The notes beneath the pieces were generated by a model, which did no database searches, was not told where the DNA came from, and worked only from the letters and a program-made list of their open reading frames with translations. From Limonium bicolor (Eukaryota > Streptophyta > Magnoliopsida > Caryophyllales > Plumbaginaceae), in contig CM041778.1 in NCBI GenBank assembly GCA_023374045.1, positions 291,501,533 through 291,565,532 on the forward strand: a stretch of DNA of 64,000 nucleotides. The letters are read 5' to 3'. Both the position numbers and the translations under genes were made by a program. Below are positions 45,175 to 55,993 of this stretch, piece after piece (position 1 is the first letter of the stretch; the number at the start of each line of letters is the position of its first letter).

Positions 45175-46518
45175 CTACTCCTGATTGAAAGCTTCCAGCT
45201 CATTAAATTTCTTGGTGTTAACCGTGATGAAATCATTCATTCTGGCCAGAACTTCGTCCATACTAGAGGACACACCAGCACATGTATTCTGCACTTGCTG
45301 ATTCTGCAGTGGCTGCTTCTGATAAGAGGAATTATACTGCTGTTGGGGTCTTTGGCTATAATTGCTGTTACCGCCAGCTTGGTAACGATTCTGCTGCTGA
45401 GAATGGTAACCCGGGTTGCTTTGATTTCTGAAATAATTACCCGGTCTGTTACCAACATAGTTTGCTACCTCTTCTTGTGGTGGAACACACTGGCACATGT
45501 TAGAACCTCTACCACAATACTCACATTGAGGGAATGAATCAGTGATAGCCGATGCGTTTGATTTTGGGTTCATCAATGTGCAAATCTTCTCAAACTGCTT
45601 AGAAATGCTATCCATCTTAGCTGCTAAGAGGGTATTCGAGTCCACCTCATAAATTCCTGCATTCTTCTTTGGAAAAATCTCAGTAGCCGCTCTAGCACCT
45701 CCCCATTGGTTAGCTGAGTTGGAAAGAGTTTCCAGCAACTCCTTTATCCTGGTGATTGGAAGCTCCATAAGACTTCCTCCTGCACAGGTATCAACTAATA
45801 GACGGCTCTGGGGGTCTAGATCCTTATAAAATGATTGCAATACAACTTCTTCTTCCAGACCATGATGTGGTACTCTTCTTACAATTCCTTTGAATCGCTC
45901 CCAAGCTTTAGAAAGAGTTTCACCGCTATACTGTTTGAAGTTCATGATCTCACCTCTCATTGACAGCATTCGGGACGGTGGAAAGTACTTTGCTAGGAAC
46001 ACATTTGCTAGCTCACTCCAGGAAGTGATACTGTTTGGAGATAGGGAGTTCAGCCACTCTGCAGCTCTGTCCCTGAGTGAAAATGGAAACAAAGTTAGCT
46101 TGGCTACCTCCTGAGAAGCTGGTGTTGAACATGCTCCAACCAATCGCAGGAAGGATGTAAGATGAACATTTGGGTCTTCAGTAACTGTTCCACTGAACTG
46201 TGGAGCATTCAGGACCATCGTGACGTAGTGGGTCTTGAATTGCCATTCTACCCCTTCCGGTAGTGTAGGGATTACTATTGGTGATGTGAGTCCCTCCACA
46301 TTCGGACGAGTGTAGTCGTTCATCCTTCTTTCTTGGCTGATACCGTCCATAAGATACTCTTCTTCTGAAACAGAGGTATCACCTGGTGAGTCTTTGAAAA
46401 AAACCTCTGGTACAACTGAAGACTCCAGTACCAATCCCTGGCGACTTCTTCTTGTAAGTCGTTCTATCTCATGTTCCAGCTCAAATTCAGGATTTCCTCC
46501 AGAACAAGTTTTAACCAT
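45175..46518 (-). CDS. gag: Athila gag (447 aa)
   Basis: An open frame of 447 codons on the minus strand from MVKTCSGGNPEFELEHEIER. The retrotransposon gag domain is clear at about residues 95-250: NAPQFSGTVTEDPNVHLTSF, DRAAEWLNSLSPNSITSWSE, ETLSKAWERFKGIVRRVPHH. A Cys-rich CEYCGRGSNMCQC lies where a zinc knuckle is expected but lacks the usual His. A Gln/Asn/Tyr-rich tail follows. The TAG end is followed in the same frame by the protease region, so read-through is possible in principle. The leader back to the primer site is 225 bp and A-rich. Confidence 0.88.
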   Translation of the reverse strand: MVKTCSGGNPEFELEHEIERLTRRSRQGLVLESSVVPEVFFKDSPGDTSVSEEEYLMDGISQERRMNDYTRPNVEGLTSPIVIPTLPEGVEWQFKTHYVTMVLNAPQFSGTVTEDPNVHLTSFLRLVGACSTPASQEVAKLTLFPFSLRDRAAEWLNSLSPNSITSWSELANVFLAKYFPPSRMLSMRGEIMNFKQYSGETLSKAWERFKGIVRRVPHHGLEEEVVLQSFYKDLDPQSRLLVDTCAGGSLMELPITRIKELLETLSNSANQWGGARAATEIFPKKNAGIYEVDSNTLLAAKMDSISKQFEKICTLMNPKSNASAITDSFPQCEYCGRGSNMCQCVPPQEEVANYVGNRPGNYFRNQSNPGYHSQQQNRYQAGGNSNYSQRPQQQYNSSYQKQPLQNQQVQNTCAGVSSSMDEVLARMNDFITVNTKKFNELEAFNQE

Positions 46519-46743
46519 AAACCAAAATCAGATAACTCAGTAATGTAGTTGTAAAAGTAACTCAATCGGGTAAAACCAAAATAAACTAGAACCAAAATAA
46601 GAAACAAATTGCACAAAGCTAAGAAAATGAACAAAACAAAATAAAATAAAATGAACAAAACAAAAATAAACTAAAAAAAACAAAAACGAAACAAAATTAA
46701 ATGAGATAATACCAATATAAAAATTAAACTAAGCAACCGTGCC

Positions 46744-46761
46744 TCCCCGGCAACGGCGCCA
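46744..46761 (-). other. Primer-binding site, tRNA-Asp
   Basis: On the minus strand TGGCGCCGTTGCCGGGGA, an exact complement of the plant tRNA-Asp 3' end. It lies 6 bp after the LTR end (CAACA). Diagnostic of Athila. Confidence 0.92.
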
Positions 46762-46767
46762 AAAACT

Positions 46768-48467
46768 TGTTGGGGTAAAACCTAACGGTAAATTGTTGTT
46801 GGGGGTTTAACCTAACGGCAAGTGTACCGGTCGATTATAGCAAGTTTAAATCTCGGAGTATTCCCTAAGTATCGAACCAAAGGAGGCAGTGTCTGGTTTA
46901 ATTTCTACTTACACACAAACAAGAATAATGTAAATAACAGGAAATTGGGGGGTTTTTGTGTGTGATGGTAAATGTTGTAAAAGAGTTCAATAAACAATAA
47001 ATAACAGGTAAATAATTGATTTGGTTTTTGTTCGATAAAGGACATTCCAGTTTACTACTTCTCTCTAGATTTGGAGTTTCTTCTCCTAAGTGATTTCTAC
47101 AGAATTATGAATAAACCCCTAGAATAAGGATAACTCGTATTCGGTCTCCCATTCCATGAAATCTAATTAGGAAAGACCGAATCCTAACTCTCGTTATGAA
47201 TCCACTGTTTACTAATTGCTTTAAGCATAGTCTAGATTAATGGCCAGCTAGTGGTTTAGAGGAATTACCATCTCTTTACTAACTGGTTCTTTTCCTTATA
47301 GTCTATTGATAGCCGCAGTTCTCACTTATAAGCTAACAAACTGATAAACTCAATAATTGATCAGATTATTATGTTTAGGAATTCATAAGGGAAAAGAACT
47401 TTATTCTAAAGTACTGCAGAAAATCACAAAGGTTCAGAAATAATGAATCTAGAGATACATAGTAAACCGAAATTAAAAGTGACTACTCAGCCATAGACAT
47501 AATAACAATGCTCAGTATAAACAGCATAAGGATAGAGGGATTTAGCAGAAAAACTGATTTTAGAAGCCGTCGACGATTCAGCAAATTCCACTCTTGTCTG
47601 TGTCACGTCCGGCTGTCTTGGGTCGGACGTAGATCCGGACGCCTTGTCCTGCGCCTGTCCGGATCTGGACGTCAATCCAGACGCGTCTAAATGAAGTCCC
47701 GTGAGCCGCTTTCTGTCTGTGAGTGAGGGAGAAGAGTTACGGAGGAAAATTGTGAATGGAGATGAAGGATTATCGTGGGTGAGCAGATGATATGGAGGGA
47801 GAGGAGGAGAGTAATGTTTAGACTCAGAGAGTCTGGTACGATTTGAAATGAAACAGGAGCTGGGTTTATATAGGCTTAGAAGAAAAACATAGGTTAGTGG
47901 TGTGGTGAGTTGGGGAAATTAATTGAGCATGGCCGTGCCTTAATTTAGGGGAAGTATGGGCTAAACCGCCGCTCGGCTGATAATTGCGCCGAAATCCCGA
48001 TTATCAGTGCATGCGTTTTTATTTTTAGTTTCTGTGTGACGTCCGGATCTGTGTCCGGATCTGGACGTGACACAGAACTTTTAGATCTGAAACTCGGAAT
48101 ATGTCCGGATCTGTGTCCGAACCGGACAAGACACAGAGCTCTCGGATCTGGAATTTGGGTCACGTCTGGCTTGCGTCCGGATCCGGACATGTGACGTCCG
48201 GATTTGCATCCGGCTATCTTGACCCAGACGTGACCAATATTTGTGTCTCTTCTCCTGATTTGTTCCCCGTTTGTTGCGTGGTAATCCTTATGATGTAAGA
48301 TCTTCATTTCCAAGGGGTTTTCCTATATTTAACACATAAAATGCGTCAATTCATATCAAAACATCATTCTTAGAAAAAACACAGAATAAGTGGGAAACAT
48401 TGCTTAAATTGTTGCAAATTATAAGGTAATTAAACCCTAAAAAGGCCTATATGTTTCACACTTATCG
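46768..48467 (-). repeat. 5' LTR of minus Athila (1700 bp)
   Basis: On the minus strand it starts about 48467 with CGATAAGTGTGAAAC (TGATAAG in relatives, first base changed) and ends CCCCAACA at 46768. A near-duplicate of the last 30 bp lies just inside the end. TATATAAA on the minus strand is at 47865-47872. GTCCGG/CCGGAC clusters are at 47606-47690 and 48036-48218. The start forms a hairpin with ATGTTTCCCAC. Confidence 0.85.
47865..47872 (-). promoter_or_regulatory. TATA box in minus Athila LTR
   Basis: TATATAAA on the minus strand, about 600 bp from the LTR start, in a context free of other TATA-like words. Probable element promoter. Confidence 0.5.
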
Positions 48468-49702
48468 ATGTAGGTGGAAATTTTATCATGGTGTTCGATG
48501 TACCCCCAAGGCTGGACACTTGCTTGAATGCAAGTGTGAGGAACGCTACCCCCCTTGTTCAAGCTTAAGTGTGAGGAAGGGAACCTTCCTCAATCTACAA
48601 TATCAGGGGAGTTTCAGTTTCTCCTTATTTTTAATGTTTATGTTCAACCTATCATGACTTTTATGCTTACAGATTATTTTTATCTCAGTCATTATTGTCC
48701 TGAATGAAATCCTTGATGAGTTTGCAATATTTAGAACATCTTTTTCTTGGTTTTAATTTGTGAACAATGAGGACATTGCTCCCCTTAAGTGTGAGGAAAT
48801 AGGGGTACTTTTGAAATATTGACAATTGCACTTAATGCCACATTTGTTTTTGGTTGTCCTCTTATTTTGAAAGAATTGCGTCTTTTAAAGTGCCAATAAA
48901 TATTGAATATTCAGGTGAAAATTTTTGTTGAGGTTTTGAAAACAAGCCTAATGGTCACCTTAAGAATCTTTCTGCTTTTGGCTGTTTGTATGTATAGTTT
49001 TATCCAAACTGAATCTATTTTCACTGAAATTTGGTGGATTAGCTGATTATGAAAACTGAATAAGTCTAGTTTGGGATTTTGGGAATGATAAGAAAGTCTG
49101 GTATGAAAGGATAAGGCAAGGTACTCCACTGATCTGAATTGAAATTTATTTTTGAACCAAAACAGACCTCTTCACTCGGTTATAAAGTCCTTGGCGTGCT
49201 TCATCACCCATCTACCTAAGGTCTTGTGATCTGGGATAGAAGGCCCAATGCCGCTACAAGGAGGGTGAAGAGAAAAGTATGAGGGGATGAATTAAATATG
49301 CCAATGGTAGAATATAATGTTAAGGAAAAGGAACTTTTAAAAGTTAAATGTGTAATTCGCTTTTGCTTATTCTGATCACGAGTATGTGGTGTTGAAATGT
49401 ATCACGGAATAAGATGTTACTTCACACCCCTTGTCATCCAAAGGTTAGAGGAAAGAAACGGTGGAAGATCCCAAACTATTCTGTTTCAATTTCTATAATC
49501 TAACTTCTCCATGCTTTTTAACTTCACTCTTTTTCATTGTTTGTGAAAACCTACAGCTAGTAGCAGAACTTTTCTTTTAATTGTCATTTTGCTTGTTTTC
49601 CATCGGCAGTTGTTTGATCCTGAGTTTAAATACTATGGCCCTTAGGAGTAGTCATATTCTGTATTAGCTTGAGGACAAACAAAAGCTAAGTGTGAGGAAG
49701 TT
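48468..49702 (+). other. Athila 3' non-coding region, plus strand
   Basis: It belongs to a different element from the minus LTR beside it. AAGTGTGAGG motifs occur at about 48533, 48565, 48785 and 49688; the last (AGTGTGAGGAAGTT) directly precedes an LTR and is the polypurine tract. It is similar in plan to 34562-35631 and 57410-58578. There is no convincing gene. Confidence 0.7.
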
Positions 49703-51046
49703 TGATAAGTGCGAAATACATCTGTTTTTAGGGCTTTAATTCTTCCTATTTTCATAACAATTCATGTCGTATTTCTCACTTATCATATGTTTTTCCTTAG
49801 ATTTACATTTTGATGTGAACTGATACATTTTATGTGTCTAATGCAGGAAAAAGTCCAAGAAATGCATAGAATTTCTCACGAGGATTCCAACGCAACAAAC
49901 GGGGAGTAAAACGGAGCTAAAACGAAGAATCTAGGCCCCGTCGAAGTTAACAAAGCACTCCTCGCTATATTTTATCAAGATCTTTAGAAGATAAAAATAT
50001 TTTATCAACTGATAAACATCGTAGCTGCTATATATTCACCCATCCAGAGCCATATTGAATACATCCACGCCCAGAGGGGCTTAGGCCTCCATTAGTTCAC
50101 CATGAGATTCAACATCACCATCTCCATCAACACTCCATCTATTCACGCATCACCACCACAACATCATCTCACCCACACCATCACCACACTCACACCATAT
50201 TCACCGGACCACCACCACCATTATCACCACATCAATCCACCACCACTTCCACATATTATTATTGTTTCATACTCTTTCTTATTGTTGTTACTTTTATGTT
50301 TATTTTTGAGTAGTTAGTTTAGCTCCCCGGGTTGGGGTAGTAAACCGAATCTTTATAGTTATTTTGTAATCTTTTTCTTTGATTATAATTGTAGTAGTTT
50401 AATTCATGTTCTTCATGCGCTTTAATTCTCTAGCTAATTATTAAAGCAATATATGTAGTTTTCTAATCAAAATGCGGCGCTGAGATTAGTTACCAAGACA
50501 TAGGAAGTTAAACCGGATTAACGAATAGAAGCATGGTTTGTCTATAGGTTAATCTGTCTCCAATAGGAATTGGTAATAAAGCGATTGGTTAGAATTGACT
50601 TGGGCATGGTTTGTGGCTTGTTATTTCTGCCAGTTAGAATTCGTTGTACAGGGACCGGTCAACGAATTAATTAAGATTCCTGAGTTTATTGCAGAATTAG
50701 AGAAAAGTTTACAAATAGATTAATAAAGTGAAGGTTTGCAAAACAATCAGGGGTGATTCCTTTTACTTAGAGTTTTACTCTTTATCTATTTATTTAGTTT
50801 ATTTTTACTGTTTTATTAGTTTGTTATTTTATATTAGTTTGTTGAGTTATTCTTTTCATTAAATTAAGTAAACTTAAAAAATGTGACATTTCCTGTTTTC
50901 TTAGTTTAGTTTCTCAATTAATAAATAAATTATTCATTAATTGAACGATGTCCCTGAGATCGAAAACCTTCACTCAATTCACTATTCCGCAAAACGATAG
51001 GTACACTGTCTACATAGAAGTATAGTAACACATATTTCTGCTAACA
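49703..51046 (+). repeat. Athila LTR 1 (1344 bp)
   Basis: Starts TGATAAGTGCGAAATAC after a polypurine tract and ends CTGCTAACA. A degenerate tRNA-Asp primer site follows at 51053-51070. It is therefore bounded by a 3' signal on the left and a 5' signal on the right, so it is shared by two tandem element bodies. The start folds with 49769-49785 (16 of 17 pairs). Confidence 0.85.
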
Positions 51047-51052
51047 AATTTT

Positions 51053-51070
51053 TTACGCCGTTGCCGGGTA
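51053..51070 (+). other. Degenerate tRNA-Asp primer-binding site
   Basis: The sequence TTACGCCGTTGCCGGGTA keeps ACGCCGTTGCCGGG of the canonical TGGCGCCGTTGCCGGGGA. It lies 6 bp after LTR 1. Confidence 0.7.
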
Positions 51071-51489
51071 CCTCTTACACGATTAACTGACATTTTATTT
51101 ATTTGATTGAGATTTTATTTGAGTTTTATCTTCTTTTATTTTGTATTATTTTTATTCAGTGTTGCTTGGTCGATTTCCATCTTAAATCCTTACGAACACA
51201 AATTTTTACGTGAGTTCTTAATTTTCTTTTCTTTTCTTGATTTTGTTTTTTTATTAATCTTTAGTTTATTTCTTTCTTTACATCTTTTCGTATTTAGTTT
51301 TTCTTTTTGTTTAAATTTTCGTATTGATATTCAAATTTATTTCGTTGATTACGTGTTTCGACTTGTTTTAATTTTCGTATTTGATTTAGATTGAGAATTT
51401 GATTTGATAATAGTAGTAGTACGTAGGTTTTTGAGTTTACTTTTTTTTTTCTTTTCTTTTCACTGCTAGTCTATACCTGCACTTTCCTT
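51071..51489 (+). other. T-rich Athila leader
   Basis: Resembles the leaders at 53941 and 63775. No gag follows; instead the sequence switches into another partial LTR at about 51490. Confidence 0.6.
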
Positions 51490-52459
51490 AATTCCCTTTT
51501 CATTTTTCACCACTTCCACCACATCACCGTACACCATCTTCACCACCATCGATTCACCACATCCACCACCACTCTACAACATACCATAATTCACCATTTT
51601 TACACCGACGTGACGACGAAGGTGGAGCAGGGATCCAGAGTCAACTTGCTAACTGAAGTTTTCTCTATCCTCTCTCTTATTTTGTTTAATGTCATTATTT
51701 GTTCTTTTTGTTATTTTTATAGTTATTTTTGAGTAGTTAGTTTAGCTCCCCGGGTTGGGGTAGCAAACCGAATCTTTATAATTATTTTGTAGTCTTTTCC
51801 TCTGATTATAATTGCAGTAGTTTAATTCCTGTTCTTCATGTGCTTTAATTCTCTAGCTAATTATTAAAGCAATCCTTGTAGTTTTCTAATCAAAATGGGG
51901 CACTAAGATTAGTTAACAAGACATAGGAAGTTAAACCGGATTAACGACTAGAAGCATGGTTTGCCTATAGGTTAATCTCTCCAATAGGAATTGGTTATAA
52001 TACGATTGGTTAGAATTGACTTGGGCATGGTTTGCGGCTTGTTATTTCTACCAGTTAGGATTCGTTGTACAGGGACCGGTCAACAGGTTAATTAAGATTC
52101 CTGAGTTTATTGCAGAATTATGGAAAAGTTTATAAATAGATTAATAAAGTGAAGTTTACAGAACAACCCGGGGTGCTTCTTTAGATTTTAGAGTTTTCAA
52201 TCTTTATTTCTTAATTTAGTTTATTTTTACCATTTTAATATTTCATTATTTTATGTTAAATCTTTCTTTCATTAAATTAAGTAAAACCTGAAAAAGTGAC
52301 ATTTCCTATTTTTTTAGTTTAGTTTCTCAATTAATAAATAAATTGTCCATTAATTGAACGAGGTCCTTGAGATCGACAACCCCAACTCAATTCACTATTC
52401 CGCAAAATGATAGGTACACTGCCTAGGTAGAAGTATAGTAACACATATTTCTGCTAACA
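51490..52459 (+). repeat. Partial Athila LTR 2 (5' end missing)
   Basis: Matches the second half of LTR 1 (for example CTCCCCGGGTTGGGG at 51746-51760, as at 50323-50337) and ends CTGCTAACA. The TGATAAG start is absent, and no primer site follows. Confidence 0.8.
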
Positions 52460-52575
52460 ACTCTCTTCAGGTGGTGCTTTGTACCTCTTCTCCTGATTTT
52501 CCTTAGAATAGTCTCCTTCCCTACCACGACCTTCACTTCTAATTTCAAACTTTCTCTTCTTTCCCATATGAGTTT
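52460..52575 (-). other. 116-bp coding-like spacer between LTRs
   Basis: On the minus strand this short filler is open from an ATG (MGKKRKFEIRSEGRGREG) through KRYKAPPEES into the LTR. It is highly charged and unlike the flanking LTRs. The origin is unknown; it may be a captured exon or gag piece. Confidence 0.35.
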
Positions 52576-53919
52576 TGATAAGTGCGAAACATATAGACTT
52601 TTAGGGTTTAATTACCTTATTATTTATAACACTTTAAAGTAATGTTTCCCACTTACTATATGCTTTTTCCTAGATTTATGTTTTGTTATGGACTAATGCA
52701 TTTTATATGTTAAGTGCAGGAAAAAGCCATGTAAATATGTAGAGTTTCTCATGAGGATTACGATGCAACAAACGGGGATCAAATCGGAGCTCAAACAAAG
52801 ATTTTAGAGGCAAAACAATTCTCGTCCGGACCACTGTCCGGACAAGCAGGTTCGGACGCACACACGTGGAGCAAGCTCCGCACAGTGTCAACATGTCCGA
52901 ACCAGCCTGGTCCAGACACTGGTTTGGACCCGTCAAATATGACAGTGTACAGGGCTGCATCGACATTGTGTGAAAAGATAAATATATTTTATCTTTTCAC
53001 ACACCGACATACCCTTCCTTTTTACCCCATTTTCACTATAAATACACCTATAACCCTCCATTAATTCATATCTCATTCCACCTCAAAAGCCATGTCAATT
53101 TTCCTCCACAAAATCACCATCTCACTCCATTTTCATCCACAAAAACCACTGCATTATTATTCTGTCCAACCTCTGACCAACATATTGCCAGTTAATATGT
53201 CTGGCTAAGAGGATATACTCTGGGTGAAGGTTAATTTATAGTCTGTTTAATTATGTAATTATGTTTTTACCGGTTTAATTAAATACAGTTTGTTACGATT
53301 AAAGCTTATCTTTCGTCTTTTTAATAAATTTCATGAATTTATTAAAATGCTTTACTAAATCTATTTTGATCAGATCCGTGATAAATAGACAGGTTAATTA
53401 AGCCGTAAATCTGTAGAAAGCTTATTATGATTTAATAAGTTAGTATTTTCAGACGCAAATATAATTTCTCATACTTAATCCGTTTACATGTGTTTTGCTC
53501 GAATCTGGATTAGACCGAGCATGTTCTGGTAAACGAGTTCTCTTGAGTCTATGTTTTAGTCCTCAAGATAATAACAGGAATTTTGCCAAACTATTATAAT
53601 AAAACCGGTAGACATAGCATAAAAGAGCAGACTATATAAACCTGAACCCAGAGTCCCGTTTAATTTACCTTTTACTCAGTTAATTTTTATCTCTGTTTTA
53701 CTTTACAAAAACAAGTCAATTAATCCCCCCTTTTGTGACACCGCTTAGGAATTAGATAATTCCCCTTTAGTCCCATGGTTCGATATCCGGTCGCCTCCAC
53801 TTTACTATACTACTACGACCGGGATTTGTTTGCAGCCCGTAAGGTATTTTGAGTTTTTAATTTCTTTTTCATTTGTTTTAAAAACACCAGTTTCTAACCA
53901 CTCACATTTTCCTTCTACA
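52576..53919 (+). repeat. Athila LTR 3: 5' LTR of the gag element (1344 bp)
   Basis: Starts TGATAAGTGCGAAACAT and ends TTCTACA before the primer site. TATAAATA lies at 53037-53044. A GTCCGG/CGGAC cluster is at about 52826-52935. The first 590 bp match 58579-59163. The minus-strand open stretch at 52703-52966 is present in both copies but lies wholly within LTR sequence and has no domain. Confidence 0.9.
53037..53044 (+). promoter_or_regulatory. TATA box in Athila LTR 3
   Basis: TATAAATA about 460 bp into the LTR, conserved in the truncated 3' LTR at 59040-59047. Confidence 0.55.
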
Positions 53920-53922
53920 AAA

Positions 53923-53940
53923 TGGCGCCGTTGCCGGGGA
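53923..53940 (+). other. Primer-binding site, tRNA-Asp
   Basis: Exact TGGCGCCGTTGCCGGGGA, 3 bp past the LTR end. Confidence 0.93.
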
Positions 53941-54677
53941 CTTGATTTATTCTAGTCCCTAAGCCCCGGATAATTCACCTGTTGTATTATAATATTTTGT
54001 TCTATAATATTTTGTTTTCTTTATTCTGTTAATATTTTGTTTAATATTTTGTTTGCTATATTACTTTTGTTTCATTATTCAGTCTTATTTTTATTTTGTC
54101 ATTTTCTTTTGCTATTTTTATTTCTACTAATTTTTGTCATTTAATTATTCCAGCAATTTAAATATCGTATTAATTACAGTTATTTATTTTCCCAGTCATT
54201 TAAAATTCCTGTCATTTATTTTCCAGTTATTTAAGTTTCCATTGTCCTTTAAATTTCAGTAATTTAATTTCTGTCATTTAAATTTTGTCATTTAAATTTT
54301 CTGTCATTTAATTTTATGTCATTTAAATTCCAGCCAATTTAATTCTAGTTCTTTATTTTCTAGTCATTTAAATTACTGTCATTTAAATTCCCTTGTTATT
54401 TAAATTCCAGCAATTTAATTCTGTCATTTTTCTTTATTTCATTTGATTGTTATTTAAATTCCAGCAATTTAATTCTGTCTTTTTTCTTTATTTTATTTTA
54501 CTATTTTCATTTACTTAACTGCATTTATTTCTATTTCTCTTATGTTTATTTAATTTCGGTTTATTTAATCCGTTTAAAAAAAATAATAGAAAAAAAAATA
54601 AATCTAAAAATCTAAAAAAAAAAGATTTCATTAACTGTTGAGCTGTTTCAAATTTCCAGTTTCTTTTGCTATTTTGA
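53941..54677 (+). other. Leader with degenerate TCATTTAAATT repeats
   Basis: From about 54130 to 54520 the phrase 'gtcatttaaattcc' and variants recur many times at roughly 15-25 bp spacing. It is non-coding and lies between the primer site and gag. Confidence 0.75.
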
Positions 54678-55697
54678 GTGGTGAATGCTATTACCAGGTC
54701 ACACAACCTTCCGGACAGTATTAACAATCATACGGTTGGCTACATCCCTGAGATCGAGAGAACCTTTTTGCGCACTTTGAGGCAGAAACGATCTCAACAA
54801 AACATAACCCCCACGGTGATAGAATCTAACCAGGAAGCAAATATGACATCTTCATCTGCTACAGTTTGTAACATCAACAGGCCATCTAATCAAGGTCAAC
54901 AGCCCGCCATCATCCTTCCCCACCTTACCCCATCCGAATACGATGAGTGGCAAAAGCTGAAGCCATATCATCAGATCCGATGTGTAAAGGAGTTAGGCAT
55001 GTTCGATGGCTCTAGTCCTGACGAAGCTTTGTTGCATGTCACCAAGTTTCTTCCGCATGCCAACAGTCTAACCGCAACTAACGCAGTACTCCAGTATGCA
55101 AGACTGTCCCTGTTCCCTCACAACCTGACAGGAAATGCAAGTAAATGGTACCACAGCCTTACACCAAGTACCATTGGTACTTGGGATGAAATGGCCACCA
55201 AGTTCTACGACAAGTTCCTGCCCCCAAGCCGAACATTAGAAATGATTGCTGAGATCTACAATTTCAGGCAGCCAGGGTCAGAAAACATCTGTGAAACTTG
55301 GGACCGTTTCAAAGGACTGCTGCTGACGTGTCCTCACCATGGTCTCACAAAGGAACAATTATCTCAATTGTTCTACAAAGGCTTAATCAATCAATGCAAA
55401 ACAATGGTACTATCTTCCTTAGGTGCCGACATTTTGAAAAAGCCAGGTGAAAAATTCCTGAATGGGATAGAGTCCCTCTGCGAAGAGATCAGAGACTGGG
55501 CCACGGGTGGATCAAGAGGAGGCACACCAGGTTTATACCACGTAGGAGAAAGTGACAACAAGTTCGACCAGCTGATGAGAAGCCACGAGCAACTCATGGA
55601 GAGCAATGCGCAACAGGCGACGAAGGTAAGCACCCTGCAGAAAGTAGTTGAGCAGATGGCCATGAACTCCTACCCCCCCAACAAGCAAAGTCGATGA
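54678..55697 (+). CDS. gag: Athila gag (339 aa), intact
   Basis: Open from MVNAITRSHNLPDSINN to SYPPNKQSR and a stop. The gag capsid domain spans about residues 110-290: CVKELGMFDGSSPDEALLHV, LTGNASKWYHSLTPSTIGTW, FYDKFLPPSRTLEMIAEI, ICETWDRFKGLLLTCPHHGL and QLFYKGL. A C-terminal segment (KFDQLMRSHEQLMESNAQQA) looks coiled-coil. A new frame after the stop continues with a zinc-knuckle remnant. It would assemble the particle for this pol-less element. Confidence 0.9.
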   Translation: MVNAITRSHNLPDSINNHTVGYIPEIERTFLRTLRQKRSQQNITPTVIESNQEANMTSSSATVCNINRPSNQGQQPAIILPHLTPSEYDEWQKLKPYHQIRCVKELGMFDGSSPDEALLHVTKFLPHANSLTATNAVLQYARLSLFPHNLTGNASKWYHSLTPSTIGTWDEMATKFYDKFLPPSRTLEMIAEIYNFRQPGSENICETWDRFKGLLLTCPHHGLTKEQLSQLFYKGLINQCKTMVLSSLGADILKKPGEKFLNGIESLCEEIRDWATGGSRGGTPGLYHVGESDNKFDQLMRSHEQLMESNAQQATKVSTLQKVVEQMAMNSYPPNKQSR

Positions 55698-55993
55698 CTT
55701 CCCGATCATCTACAACCCCTCCAGGCTATGCTCCTCTATCCCTATCATCTCCTGATGTTTCTTATACGCAATGTGGTGGGCCACACGACTATGAACAATG
55801 CCCCTAATTACAAGAATTAAAAGCAGCAGAGGAAGCAAACTTTGTTGGCAACAATTTAGGGTACAGACAACCATGGCAGCACAACATGCACCCCAATTTT
55901 CAAGGAGGCCAAAGGCAGTATCAACAACCGCCTTATGGCAGTAATTCTTCTTCAAGCTGACTGACTCAACCACCTTCAAATCCCGACTTTGGA
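55698..55993 (+). pseudogene. Zinc-knuckle remnant between gag and ORF2
   Basis: Reads YTQCGGPHDYEQCP then a TAA at about 55806, followed by NNLGYRQPWQHNMHPNF and GGQRQYQQPPYG before a TGA. The knuckle lacks its first cysteine (Tyr instead), so nucleic-acid binding is doubtful. In relatives this joins gag to the downstream ORF. Confidence 0.6.

Larger units (their letters stand above)
36746..48467 (-). mobile_element. Athila retrotransposon, minus strand, 3' LTR lost
   Basis: Order on the minus strand: 5' LTR (48467-46768), tRNA-Asp primer site, gag, protease, RT, RNase H, integrase, a plant-transposon-protein ORF and 3' non-coding DNA that runs into the palindrome. An intact 3' LTR is absent; only about 140 bp of LTR-like sequence remain near 35631-35770. 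A hAT transposon (42454-43767) splits the RT. The DLGAS protease, FMDD RT and primer site identify the Athila lineage of Ty3/gypsy. Confidence 0.9.

Noticed and set aside
52703..52966. 87-codon minus frame found in two LTR copies (also 58706-58969)
   Set aside because: It lies wholly within LTR sequence, has no domain, and its presence in both copies follows from LTR identity, not selection.
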